Shown here piece by piece: positions 14,533 through 21,536 of a stretch of DNA of 50,226 bases; within the stretch, counting starts at the first letter, position 1; every line of letters begins with the position of its first letter. The notes beneath the pieces were generated by a model. It was not told the origin of the DNA. It saw only the letters and a list, made by a program, of their open reading frames with translations, and searched no databases. This DNA comes from JANNMJ01 sp031397815 (GTDB lineage: Bacteria; Bacteroidota; Bacteroidia; Cytophagales; Hymenobacteraceae). The DNA lies in assembly GCA_031397815.1 (NCBI GenBank), contig JANNMJ010000234.1, forward strand, positions 1 through 50,226. Reading direction: 5' to 3'. Both the position numbers and the translations under genes were made by a program.

Positions 14533-15041
14533 TGGAAGCGGAAAAGAAACTGAAAAAATCGGTTCGCATCCGGCTCCAGAAGGAAGCGGCCCTAGCAGCC
14601 CCAGCCGGTGGCCCCGCCACCTCGCAGCTGCACGCGGTACCTACGTCGCCGCGTAAGATGCGCCTCGTTGCCAATATGGTGCGTGGTAAGAATGTGCAGG
14701 AAGCCCTCGGCTTGCTGAAATTCGAGCCAAACCAGGGCGCCGCCCGCGTTGAGCAGCTCCTCTTGACGGCAATCGCCGACTGGAGCCTCAAGAACGAAGG
14801 CGAGCGTATCGAAGAAGCCAATCTCTACGTCAAGACGATTTTCGTCGATGGCGGTCGGATGACGAAGCGTCTGCGCCCCGCGCCGCAAGGCCGTGGTCAC
14901 CGCATTCGTAAGCGCTCGAACCACACGACCCTAGTGATCGATAGCCGTCCGCTTGATGATCCGAAGACGTTGAAGAAAGAGGCTGACCGCGCGGCTGCTG
15001 CCGAGCGTCGCGTCAAGTACCGTAAAACTGCCGCCAAGTAA
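14532..15041 (+). CDS. rplV: 50S ribosomal protein L22 (uL22) with N-terminal extension
   Basis: 169 residues, against about 110-130 for most L22. The core begins at about residue 33 (LHAVPTSPRKMRLVANMVRGK) and contains the beta-hairpin segment GRMTKRLRPAPQGRGHRIRKRSNH that lines the exit tunnel. A Lys/Ala-rich N-terminal extension of about 32 residues and a C-terminal Lys/Ala tail are extra. The start overlaps the rpsS stop (TAATG), which supports the long N terminus. I infer that the extensions are surface-exposed. Confidence 0.96.
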   Translation: MEAEKKLKKSVRIRLQKEAALAAPAGGPATSQLHAVPTSPRKMRLVANMVRGKNVQEALGLLKFEPNQGAARVEQLLLTAIADWSLKNEGERIEEANLYVKTIFVDGGRMTKRLRPAPQGRGHRIRKRSNHTTLVIDSRPLDDPKTLKKEADRAAAAERRVKYRKTAAK

Positions 15042-15047
15042 CCTACG

Positions 15048-15950
15048 ATGGGACAGAAAGTAAACCCGACCGGCTTCCGCCTCGGCGTCATCAAAGGCTG
15101 GGAATCCAACTGGTTCGGCGGCAAAGACTTCGCTGAGAAGCTCGTCGAAGACGAAAAGATCCGCAAGTACATCCTGGCGCGTATCCCGAAAGGCGGTATC
15201 TCCAAGATCATCATCGAGCGTACGCTCAAGCGCATCACGATCACCATCAACACGGCTCGTCCGGGTGTGGTAATCGGTAAAGGCGGCGCTGAGGTCGACA
15301 AGATCAAAGAAGAGCTGAAGAACATCACCAAAAAGGATGTTCAAATCAACATCTTCGAGATCAAGCGTCCGGAGCTCGACGCCAAGCTCGTCGGTGAGAG
15401 CATCGCGCAGCAATTGCAAGCGCGTATCTCGTTCCGCCGTGCGATGAAGATGGCTATCCAAGGCGCTCTGCGCGTGGGTGCCGAAGGCATCAAAGTACAG
15501 GTTTCGGGCCGCCTCGGTGGTGCTGAGATTGCTCGGACCGAGCAGTACAAAGAAGGCCGTACCCCCCTGCACACGCTGCGTGCCGATATCGACTACGCCC
15601 TGTCTGAAGCTCAGACGGTGTACGGTAAGATCGGCATCAAAGTGTGGGTGATGCGTGGCGATGTGTTCGGCCGTCCTGAGTTGACGCCGAACCAGCAGCT
15701 CACCAACCCAGGCGGTGGCTTCGATGGCCGTCGTAACGACCGCGACGACCGTGGCCCGCGCCGCGATGATCGTGGTCCGCGTGGTGGTGGTGGCGGCGGA
15801 GGCCGTGGCGGCGACCGTGGTGGCTTCGGCGGCGGCAACGCTGGCGGCGGTGCACCGGGTGGTGGCCCAGGTGGCGCAGCAGGTGGTCAGCGTCGGGGCC
15901 CAGGCGGCCCGGGCGGTGGTGCAGGCGGCAACCGTGGTCCACGTCGATAG
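15048..15950 (+). CDS. rpsC: 30S ribosomal protein S3 (uS3) with Gly/Arg-rich C-terminal tail
   Basis: 300 residues, against about 210-235 for a plain S3. The core is complete: MGQKVNPTGFRLG start, type II KH domain with RPGVVIGKGGAEVDKI (GKGG loop), and the C-terminal domain GRLGGAEIARTE ... YGKIGIKVWVMRGD. S3 shapes the mRNA entry channel and has helicase function together with S4. Residues 221-300 form an 80-residue tail made almost only of Gly, Arg, Asp, Pro and Ala, with RGG-like repeats (RGGDRGGF, RRDDRGPRGGG). Such tails bind RNA in other proteins; here that is inference. The coding sequence of the tail is repetitive and could vary by slippage. Confidence 0.96.
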   Translation: MGQKVNPTGFRLGVIKGWESNWFGGKDFAEKLVEDEKIRKYILARIPKGGISKIIIERTLKRITITINTARPGVVIGKGGAEVDKIKEELKNITKKDVQINIFEIKRPELDAKLVGESIAQQLQARISFRRAMKMAIQGALRVGAEGIKVQVSGRLGGAEIARTEQYKEGRTPLHTLRADIDYALSEAQTVYGKIGIKVWVMRGDVFGRPELTPNQQLTNPGGGFDGRRNDRDDRGPRRDDRGPRGGGGGGGRGGDRGGFGGGNAGGGAPGGGPGGAAGGQRRGPGGPGGGAGGNRGPRR

Positions 15951-15958
15951 ATTTATTA

Positions 15959-16032
15959 GTTGATGGTTTTTGGTTAATGGTTGTTTGCTGATAAACGGCG
16001 CAACCATTAACCAAAAACCAGAAACCATCAAC
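15959..16032. repeat. Long inverted repeat inside the S10 operon (rpsC-rplP gap)
   Basis: The left arm (15959-15983) contains TTTTTGGTTAATGGTTG and the right arm (16001-16032) contains CAACCATTAACCAAAAACC; GTTGATGG and CCATCAAC pair further out, with 7 extra nt on the right side. The loop is 17 nt. The gap of 158 bp holds this hairpin and a 14-codon ATG frame (16051-16095) that I do not call. It is AT-rich compared with the flanking genes. Confidence 0.85.
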
Positions 16033-16108
16033 CAACATAAGCAGGAACCTATGCAGCGCACAGTCGGGTTGAAATTCCTGCCGCGCCGCCGCTAGACCGA
16101 AATTTCCA

Positions 16109-16540
16109 ATGCTTCAGCCAAAAAGAACCAAATACCGCAAGATGCAGAAAGGCCGTGTTCACGGCATTGCACACCGCGGTTCCAGCATCGACTTTGGCTC
16201 GTTCGCCATTAAGTCGCTGGAAGCATCCTGGATTACGGCCCGCCAGATTGAGGCAGCCCGTATCGCTATGACCCGCGCTATGAAGCGTGAAGGTCAGGTT
16301 TGGATTCGCATCTTCCCGGACAAGCCTATTACCAAGAAGCCTGCTGAAGTGCGGATGGGTAAGGGTAAAGGTGCTCCGGAGTACTGGGTCGCCTGCGTGA
16401 AACCAGGTATGATCCTGTTCGAGTCGGACGGCGTATCGCTCGAAACGGCGCAGGAGTCGTTGCGGCTTGCGGCGCAGAAACTGCCGGTTCGTACCCGTTT
16501 CGTGGTACGGCCCGATTACGCTCCCGCCGAAGCCAAGTAA
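16109..16540 (+). CDS. rplP: 50S ribosomal protein L16 (uL16)
   Basis: 143 residues, normal length. MLQPKRTKYRKMQKGR at the start, RQIEAARIAMTRAMKREGQVWIRIFPDKP, and KPAEVRMGKGKGAPEYWVACVKPG are diagnostic. L16 contacts the A-site tRNA and the PTC region. It is separated from rpsC by a 158-bp gap with a long hairpin, unusual inside this operon, so its expression may be partly uncoupled from rpsC. Confidence 0.98.
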   Translation: MLQPKRTKYRKMQKGRVHGIAHRGSSIDFGSFAIKSLEASWITARQIEAARIAMTRAMKREGQVWIRIFPDKPITKKPAEVRMGKGKGAPEYWVACVKPGMILFESDGVSLETAQESLRLAAQKLPVRTRFVVRPDYAPAEAK

Positions 16541-16561
16541 GCCTTTCCTCTGCCGAATCCG

Positions 16562-16759
16562 ATGAAGAAGTCAGACCTCTCCGGCCTATCGATGGAGCAG
16601 CTCCAGCAGCAGCTCCAGGCCGCCATGACCACCGGCCAAAGCCTGCGCTTCGCGCACGCTATCTCGCCGCTGGAAAACCCGATGCGCCTGCGTTTGCAGC
16701 GTAAGCTGGTTGCCCAGATCCAAACCGAAATTTCGCGCCGCGGCAAAGCGGCTGCCTAA
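16562..16759 (+). CDS. rpmC: 50S ribosomal protein L29 (uL29)
   Basis: 65 residues, typical. Two-helix L29 pattern with LSGLSMEQLQQQLQ and the C-terminal LENPMRLRLQRKLVAQIQTEI. L29 lies beside L23 near the tunnel exit. It follows rplP by 21 bp and precedes rpsQ, the standard order. Confidence 0.95.
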   Translation: MKKSDLSGLSMEQLQQQLQAAMTTGQSLRFAHAISPLENPMRLRLQRKLVAQIQTEISRRGKAAA

Positions 16760-16774
16760 CTCCCCGCCTGAACG

Positions 16775-17176
16775 ATGCAAGAGCAAGATAACCAGAATCC
16801 GGGAGTGGCCGCCGACGAAACCAGCGCCGCCTCGGTGATGCCGGCTACTGAAGCCGCAGCCGCTACGCCGACCGAGCGCCGCTCGATCGCCTACACGCCC
16901 CACCACGAGAAGCGCGACGGCCACGGCCGTAACCTGCGCCGCGAACGGATTGGCGTGGTAACCTCGAACAAGATGGACAAGTCCATCGTGGTGCGCGTGG
17001 AAAGCCGCAAGAAACACCCCCTCTACGGGAAGTTCCTGCAGCACTCTACCAAGTTTATGGCTCACGACGAGAAGAACGAGTGCGGTATCGGTGATACCGT
17101 GCGGATTCAGGAAACGCGTCCGCTGAGCGCCAGCAAGCGGTGGCGTCTGGTGGAGATCGTGGAACGCGCTAAGTAA
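16775..17176 (+). CDS. rpsQ: 30S ribosomal protein S17 (uS17) with N-terminal extension
   Basis: 133 residues, against about 80-90 for a typical S17. The OB-fold core starts at about residue 52 (RNLRRERIGVVTSNKMDKSIVV) and includes RKKHPLYGKFLQHSTKFMAHDE and GDTVRIQETRPLSASKRWRLVEIVE. The first ~51 residues are an Ala/Thr/Glu/Gln-rich acidic stretch followed by a basic HEKRDGHGR linker. No alternative internal ATG, GTG or TTG start is obvious just before the core, so I keep the long form. S17 is a primary 16S rRNA binder. Confidence 0.94.
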   Translation: MQEQDNQNPGVAADETSAASVMPATEAAAATPTERRSIAYTPHHEKRDGHGRNLRRERIGVVTSNKMDKSIVVRVESRKKHPLYGKFLQHSTKFMAHDEKNECGIGDTVRIQETRPLSASKRWRLVEIVERAK

Positions 17177-17230
17177 TCAGCGAGTCCGGAAACGCTAATC
17201 GCGCCGCTGAGGCGCTAACCAAGCAAGAAG

Positions 17231-17599
17231 ATGATCCAACAGGAATCCCGGATGTCGGTCGCCGACAACTCTGGCGCGAAAGAGGTGCTTTGCATCCGCG
17301 TGCTGGGTGGCACCGGCAAAAAATATGCTTCCGTCGGCGACAAAATCGTCGTCACTGTGAAGTCTGCCCTCTCGTCGGGCAATATCAAAAAAGGCACGGT
17401 TTCGAAAGCCGTTATCGTGCGTACGAAGAAGGAAATCCGCCGCAAAGACGGCTCGTATATCCGCTTCGATGACAACGCCGCCGTGTTGCTCAACAACAAC
17501 GACGAGCCGCGTGGAACGCGCATCTTCGGGCCAGTGGCCCGCGAGCTGCGGGAGAAGCAGTTTATGAAAATCGTGTCGCTCGCCCCCGAGGTGCTTTAA
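17231..17599 (+). CDS. rplN: 50S ribosomal protein L14 (uL14)
   Basis: 122 residues, the standard length. MIQQESRMSVADNSGAKEVLCIRVLGG, RRKDGSYIRFDDNAAVLLNN, and PRGTRIFGPVARELREKQFMKIVSLAPEVL are canonical. L14 forms intersubunit bridges with L19. It follows rpsQ by 54 bp. Confidence 0.98.
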   Translation: MIQQESRMSVADNSGAKEVLCIRVLGGTGKKYASVGDKIVVTVKSALSSGNIKKGTVSKAVIVRTKKEIRRKDGSYIRFDDNAAVLLNNNDEPRGTRIFGPVARELREKQFMKIVSLAPEVL

Positions 17600-17612
17600 T
17601 CGCCGCAATCCA

Positions 17613-17924
17613 ATGGCTTACAAGAAAGCAGCAGACAAATCGCACAACGGCAGCGTCCACGTGAAAACCGGTGATACGGTTCGCGTGATCGCCGGCGACG
17701 ACAAAGGCAAGACCGGTGTCGTGAAAGCCGTTATGACGGACCGCAACCGCGTAATCGTTGAAGGCGTGGCCATGGTGGCAAAACACCAGAAGCCATCGGC
17801 TGCAAACCCCCAGGGCGGTATCATCCGTCAGGAGGCTAGCATCCACGCTTCCAACGTGAAAGTGGAGCAGGCTGCCGCTCAGGCACCACTCCGCACGCGG
17901 AAGGCAGAAGCCAACGCGCAGTAA
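17613..17924 (+). CDS. rplX: 50S ribosomal protein L24 (uL24)
   Basis: 103 residues with the KOW motif VKTGDTVRVIAGDDKGKTGVVKAVMTD cut in typical order, then NRVIVEGVAMVAKHQKPSAANPQGGI. L24 is an assembly initiator near the tunnel exit. The Ala-rich C-terminal tail (KVEQAAAQAPLRTRKAEANAQ in outline) replaces the usual zinc-less ending. Thirteen bp separate it from rplN. Confidence 0.96.
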   Translation: MAYKKAADKSHNGSVHVKTGDTVRVIAGDDKGKTGVVKAVMTDRNRVIVEGVAMVAKHQKPSAANPQGGIIRQEASIHASNVKVEQAAAQAPLRTRKAEANAQ

Positions 17925-17957
17925 TTCATCACCTGAGCATTTTCAAGAACGACCCCC

Positions 17958-18512
17958 ATGGCTCGGCTGAAAGACAAGTATAACTCGGAGGTGATGCCCG
18001 CTCTGAAGGAGAAATTCCAATTCAAGAGCGTGATGCAGGTACCCCGCATCACCAAAATTTGCATTAACAGAGGCATCGGCGAAGCCGTAGCTGACAAGAA
18101 GCTGGTTGATAACGGCATCGAAGAGCTGACCACGATCTCGGGTCAGAAAGCGGTGCCAACGAAAGCTAAAACGTCGGTTTCGAACTTCAAGCTGCGTGAA
18201 GGAATGCCAATCGGCGCCCGTGTAACCCTGCGGGGCGAGCGGATGTACGAATTCATGGACCGCTTGCTGACGGTGGCTCTGCCCCGCGTGCGCGACTTCA
18301 AAGGCATTTCCGATAAAGGCTTCGATGGCCGCGGCAACTACACGCTCGGCGTGAAGGAGCAGATCATCTTCCCGGAAATCTCGATCGATAAGATCAAGTC
18401 GATCTCCGGTATGGATATTACCTTCGTGACGACCGCCGAGAACGATGAGCAGAGCTACGAGCTCCTCAAAGCCTTCGGTATGCCCTTCACTTCCACCAAG
18501 AAAACCGCCTAA
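17958..18512 (+). CDS. rplE: 50S ribosomal protein L5 (uL5)
   Basis: 184 residues, normal. KSVMQVPRITKICINRGIGEA, TGQK-like segment ISGQKAVPTKAKTSVSNFKLREGMPIG and DFKGISDKGFDGRGNYTLGVKEQIIFPEI identify it. L5 binds 5S rRNA and contacts the P-site tRNA. rpsN starts 3 bp after its stop. Confidence 0.97.
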   Translation: MARLKDKYNSEVMPALKEKFQFKSVMQVPRITKICINRGIGEAVADKKLVDNGIEELTTISGQKAVPTKAKTSVSNFKLREGMPIGARVTLRGERMYEFMDRLLTVALPRVRDFKGISDKGFDGRGNYTLGVKEQIIFPEISIDKIKSISGMDITFVTTAENDEQSYELLKAFGMPFTSTKKTA

Positions 18513-18515
18513 CCC

Positions 18516-18785
18516 GTGGCTAAAGAATCAGCAAAAGCCCGCGAGCGGAAGCGCCAAGCAATGGTGGCCAAGTACGCCGCCAAGCGCACGGCCCTGAAAG
18601 CCGCCGGCGACTACGAAGGCCTCGACAAGCTTCCAAAAGACGCTTCCCCTGTCCGTCTGCACAACCGTTGCAACCTGACTGGGCGTCCTCGGGGCTACAT
18701 CCGGAAGTTCGGCATCAGCCGTAACGTCTTCCGCGAAATGGCTCTGGCCGGCAAGATTCCCGGTGTGACGAAAGCTAGCTGGTAG
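18516..18785 (+). CDS. rpsN: 30S ribosomal protein S14 (uS14), zinc-free long form
   Basis: 89 residues, starting with GTG 3 bp after rplE. MAKESAKARERKRQAMVAKYA and the C-terminal NRCNLTGRPRGYIRKFGISRNVFREMALAGKIPGVTKASW are diagnostic. Only one Cys is present, so this is the long zinc-independent (C-minus) type. In most Bacteroidota rpsH follows at once; here transcription meets a strong terminator 25 bp after the stop and two opposite-strand genes are inserted. Confidence 0.97.
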   Translation: MAKESAKARERKRQAMVAKYAAKRTALKAAGDYEGLDKLPKDASPVRLHNRCNLTGRPRGYIRKFGISRNVFREMALAGKIPGVTKASW

Positions 18786-18809
18786 GTTTTACCACTAGCT
18801 CTACAAGCT

Positions 18810-18860
18810 AACCGCCCCGGTTCTCATCTGCTTTTTGTAGATGTGGGCCGGGGCGGTTTT
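18810..18860 (+). terminator. Strong intrinsic terminator after rpsN, inside the spc operon
   Basis: The outer stem AACCGCCCCGG/CCGGGGCGGTT is extended by an inner CATCT/AGATG pairing and followed by TTTT. It ends the S10-spc transcript after rpsN, so rpsH and later genes need their own promoter. Confidence 0.9.
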
Positions 18861-18862
18861 GA

Positions 18863-19384
18863 TTAATACTCTCGCGTTAATTTTAAATCGAAAAATAAAC
18901 CTGGCTTTATGTAGCCAATGCTTGGAGAAAAGCCTTTGTATGTTAGAGTGCTGTCTGTATGAATACACTTTCCATAAGCGAGAGAGATTTCGTTTCCTTT
19001 AAGGTAACCACATAATTCATTGTTTTTTTTGCCACTCTCGCTAATGTAAAGGGTGTCAATTGTCCCAATAGAGGAAATATTCAAAAGGCTTTTGTTGTCA
19101 AATTTTTTAAAATGTACCTGGTACCTTGCCCAAGTAGGATGAGCATCAACTTTGTAAACTTTGGCAATGCATTGATTTGGTTCACAAACTTCCTGGCCAT
19201 CTATTGTAAATCTACTGACTCTCCAAGCTCCCTCAACTTCACTAAAACCTTTTGACCTAAAGGCTGTGATTTTCTCATTCACGGAAGATAAAATTTCTTT
19301 TGTGTCGCTAGATGAAGAGTTGCAAGATTGCAACAAAAAAACTGATATAAAAATTAGTAATTTTTTGATTGGAAACTTTGCCAT
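18863..19384 (-). CDS. AT-rich hypothetical lipoprotein inserted in the ribosomal cluster
   Basis: 173 residues from MAKFPIKKLLIFISVFLLQSC, a lipoprotein signal with lipobox LLQSC (Cys21); a longer start 13 codons upstream is less likely. After the Cys comes an Ser/Asp-rich linker and a beta-rich domain with VEGAWRVSRFTIDGQEVC, resembling small lipocalin-like lipoproteins of Bacteroidota that read x-G-x-W-x(2)-x-I; four more Cys (VCEPNQC, ELCGYL, GKCIH) could form disulfides. No named family is recognised. Its base composition is clearly more AT-rich than all neighbours, which points to recent transfer. It lies opposite to the ribosomal genes. Confidence 0.7.
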   Translation of the reverse strand: MAKFPIKKLLIFISVFLLQSCNSSSSDTKEILSSVNEKITAFRSKGFSEVEGAWRVSRFTIDGQEVCEPNQCIAKVYKVDAHPTWARYQVHFKKFDNKSLLNISSIGTIDTLYISESGKKNNELCGYLKGNEISLAYGKCIHTDSTLTYKGFSPSIGYIKPGLFFDLKLTREY

Positions 19385-19575
19385 GAATTTTGCAAGTTGG
19401 ACTTTGAGAAAGAAACGTACCACGCATCACACAATAGCAGCAGCTGTGCTTCAGTGGTGATCGCAGTGAGCTTAGATACTCTAATCAACGAAATTAGTAA
19501 TGATTCTGCTGATTAAGGACATGAGATTGAGGATTAGTAATTGAATGTGGTCATCTTGCAGCATTGGACAAGAAT

Positions 19576-19695
19576 TTACTCCACCACAATCCCAGTCCGC
19601 TTGATCTCCTCAGTGAAACCATCACCATCTTCGAAATAGGCGGTTTGGAAAGTGTGCGGCTCGATCCGGTGATGGTCCGTGTCATTAATAATCAA
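19576..19695 (-). CDS. Possible 39-residue overlapping ORF or displaced C terminus
   Basis: A TTG-started frame overlaps the last codons of the acidic orphan gene and reads about 39 residues with a protein-like composition: INDTDHHRIEPHTFQTAYFE, then a Gly/Glu stretch ending GIVVE. It is either a translationally coupled micropeptide, or part of a gene fused to the orphan by an ancestral frameshift. No homologue is recalled. The 19385-19575 stretch before it holds only AT-rich sequence with two ATTAGTAAT copies. Confidence 0.3.
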   Translation of the reverse strand: MIINDTDHHRIEPHTFQTAYFEDGDGFTEEIKRTGIVVE

Positions 19696-21196
19696 ACGTG
19701 GGCGGCTCGCCGCACAGGATGCGGCCTTTGAGTATGTCGAGGCGCTCGACCAAGAGCTGGGCGCGGCTGCTGGCCGGGTATTCGGAGTAGGGGGTATGCG
19801 CTAACCCGAATTGCTCGCGCATCTTGTAATCGTCGTACACGACGTCAAGCGCGGCGATGGTTTGCTCGCGCTGGTAGCGGGCGGCGGTAAGTTGGATGGC
19901 TTCGCGCCAGTTGGCGTGGGCTTCTATCCGGACGGGCTCGCGCACTTCGAGTAACAGCTCAAAAGCTTCCTGAACGTCGGATCGGTCATCAAAACGAGTG
20001 CTGCTAACCGCCTTGAGGTGTTGCAGGACTCCGGGTTCGGGGGCAAAGCGCCGCAGGAAGTCGTGCGCTACGTGGTCGCGGTTACTCTCTTGGCCTTGAT
20101 AGTAATCGTACCAAAGCAGCCGTGGGCGCGGGTCAGCCGGTGGGGGCGGTAAGGGAGGCGGCGCGGCAGGTTCGCCTTTCGAGGCTTTCTCGGCTTCATG
20201 TCGAGCAAGCCAGTAAGCATTATATACAGCCCGGTAGTGGGCTTCGCGCTCGCCTCGTAAGTTGGGTAATAGAAGGAGCGAGCCGTTGCCGGTACGGACG
20301 TTGTGGAACTGATACCATTCCGGCATTTCTACGGCGCCGTCGTCAGGGGCGCTGGTTTGCTCCTGCTTGAAGCGTTCGTAGTCTTGTGAACAGTCCTCGT
20401 CTTCCTCAAAATCGGCCGATTCGGCATAGGCGCGGTACAGCGCGAACTCTTCATCGGTAATCGGCGGCAGGAACGTACAGCGGTACAGTCGGTCGTTCCA
20501 ATAATCGAAGTCTTCTGAGATATCCAAGCCGGGAACTGTAACCTGCCCGGCGCGCCAGCGGCATTGAAGGTCGAATAGCTTCTTCTGCTGAATCTGCCAC
20601 AAAAGCTTGACGGCCGCATCGCGGAACTGAAGCTTCTGGGAGTCGAGCCACCCGGCGAACGAGCTACCGTAAGCGCGGAAGTCAGCGTAGGCCGAGCCAT
20701 AGCTCTTCGCGAAGCTACTTATGGCAAAAGTGCTGTCGAGATGGTAGCCACCGAGCCACTCATCGAACCGTCCGGTCGCGTGCTGCTCGTTGAACCATGC
20801 GATGCCCTCGCGTTCCCAATCGGCGTATTGCTGCTTTTGAGCCAACTCACGCTCAGCGGCGGTTTTTGTGAAATCAATCGTGCTGGCAGCGCGCCGTCGG
20901 CGTTTGCCGAGTGGCCCGTGCACCCCATTGAGGTAACGCGTGATGATTTCTCGGCGGTGCGCGAAGTCCGGATCTAGCTTAGTGAACTCCGCGTATTCCG
21001 CTTCGTCTTCCTCTTCATCCTCAAAGTCGTCATCGTCTTCCTCATCATCGTCGTCAATTTCATCTTCTACTTCCTGCGTGTTCTGAGCTGTATCACTAAC
21101 TGGCAGAGGCAGGGGAGTAGGGATGTCGCGAACATCTTCCGTTGGAACAGGCGTTTGGGGGGTAGGCTCTTCGTCGAGCGGCTGGTCAGGGAACAT
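19685..21196 (-). CDS. Acidic hypothetical protein (orphan) inserted between rpsN and rpsH
   Basis: 503 residues from ATG at 21196 (MFPDQPLDEEP). No known family is recognised. An N-terminal disordered region rich in Pro/Thr is followed by a very acidic run of Asp/Glu (about residues 40-65), then a basic GKRRRR patch, and a Trp/Tyr-rich helical body (for example QYADWEREGIAWFNEQHATG and LLWQIQQKKLFDLQCRW). A Pro-rich linker (PPPLPPPPADPRPR) divides the body at about 360. There is no signal peptide or membrane span, so it is predicted cytosolic. GC content is close to its surroundings, unlike the lipoprotein gene beside it. It runs opposite to the ribosomal genes, and only the 39-residue frame is coupled to it. 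Confidence 0.65.
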   Translation of the reverse strand: MFPDQPLDEEPTPQTPVPTEDVRDIPTPLPLPVSDTAQNTQEVEDEIDDDDEEDDDDFEDEEEDEAEYAEFTKLDPDFAHRREIITRYLNGVHGPLGKRRRRAASTIDFTKTAAERELAQKQQYADWEREGIAWFNEQHATGRFDEWLGGYHLDSTFAISSFAKSYGSAYADFRAYGSSFAGWLDSQKLQFRDAAVKLLWQIQQKKLFDLQCRWRAGQVTVPGLDISEDFDYWNDRLYRCTFLPPITDEEFALYRAYAESADFEEDEDCSQDYERFKQEQTSAPDDGAVEMPEWYQFHNVRTGNGSLLLLPNLRGEREAHYRAVYNAYWLARHEAEKASKGEPAAPPPLPPPPADPRPRLLWYDYYQGQESNRDHVAHDFLRRFAPEPGVLQHLKAVSSTRFDDRSDVQEAFELLLEVREPVRIEAHANWREAIQLTAARYQREQTIAALDVVYDDYKMREQFGLAHTPYSEYPASSRAQLLVERLDILKGRILCGEPPTFDY

Positions 21197-21314
21197 GGGT
21201 ACAGGGGGGCAGAGTAGACAGAATGAAAAATCAGATGCAATTATAGGCAATTGCGCTCAACTAGTCTTTTGCGCTCGGGATATCTTGTCGGGAAGCAGTC
21301 GTCTCGTTATCGTA

Positions 21315-21344
21315 TTGTTCGCTGACCGTTTTTCCGTACCTTTG
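21315..21344 (+). promoter_or_regulatory. Promoter P1 for the rpsH-side operon (TTG, 19 nt, TACCTTTG)
   Basis: TTG at 21315-21317 and TACCTTTG at 21337-21344 have the exact 19-nt spacing. The transcribed leader (CAGCCCTGTTACCAAAAC, then CCCCTAGTTG) resembles the rplC leader (CTCCCGTTGACAAAAC, then CCCAGTTG). It also contains GTCCG/CGGAC pairing (about 21399-21428). The 340-bp stretch 21197-21536 holds only promoters and leader, no gene. Confidence 0.75.
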
Positions 21345-21490
21345 CAGCCCTGTTACCAAAACAAGCCCCTAGTTGCCCCTGACCTAGTAAGCACCTACGT
21401 CCGCAAGAAACCATTGGCCGCGCACGGACAGCCGAGCCAAGTAGTCTTCCACCGAAAATTTCACTCCGCTCTCAACAGAGTGTGAGGAAG

Positions 21491-21511
21491 TTTTCCTACC
21501 TTTGCGCTCCC
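21491..21511 (+). promoter_or_regulatory. Promoter P2 core before rpsH (identical to rplC promoter core)
   Basis: The 21 bases at 21491-21511 are identical to 11723-11743 at the rplC promoter and include -7 TACCTTTG (21497-21504). No -33 TTG is found at 19 nt. It would start transcription about 25 nt before the rpsH ATG. Confidence 0.7.
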
Positions 21512-21536
21512 AAAAACCGGGCGCAGCCAACGTTCA

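Noticed and set aside
16051..16095. 14-codon frame MQRTVGLKFLPRRR before rplP
   Set aside because: Very short and no conservation evidence; could be a leader peptide but nothing supports it beyond an ATG.
21123..21485. 120-codon + strand frame crossing the start of the acidic orphan and the rpsH promoters
   Set aside because: Overlaps promoter P1 and the opposite-strand start; composition not protein-like.
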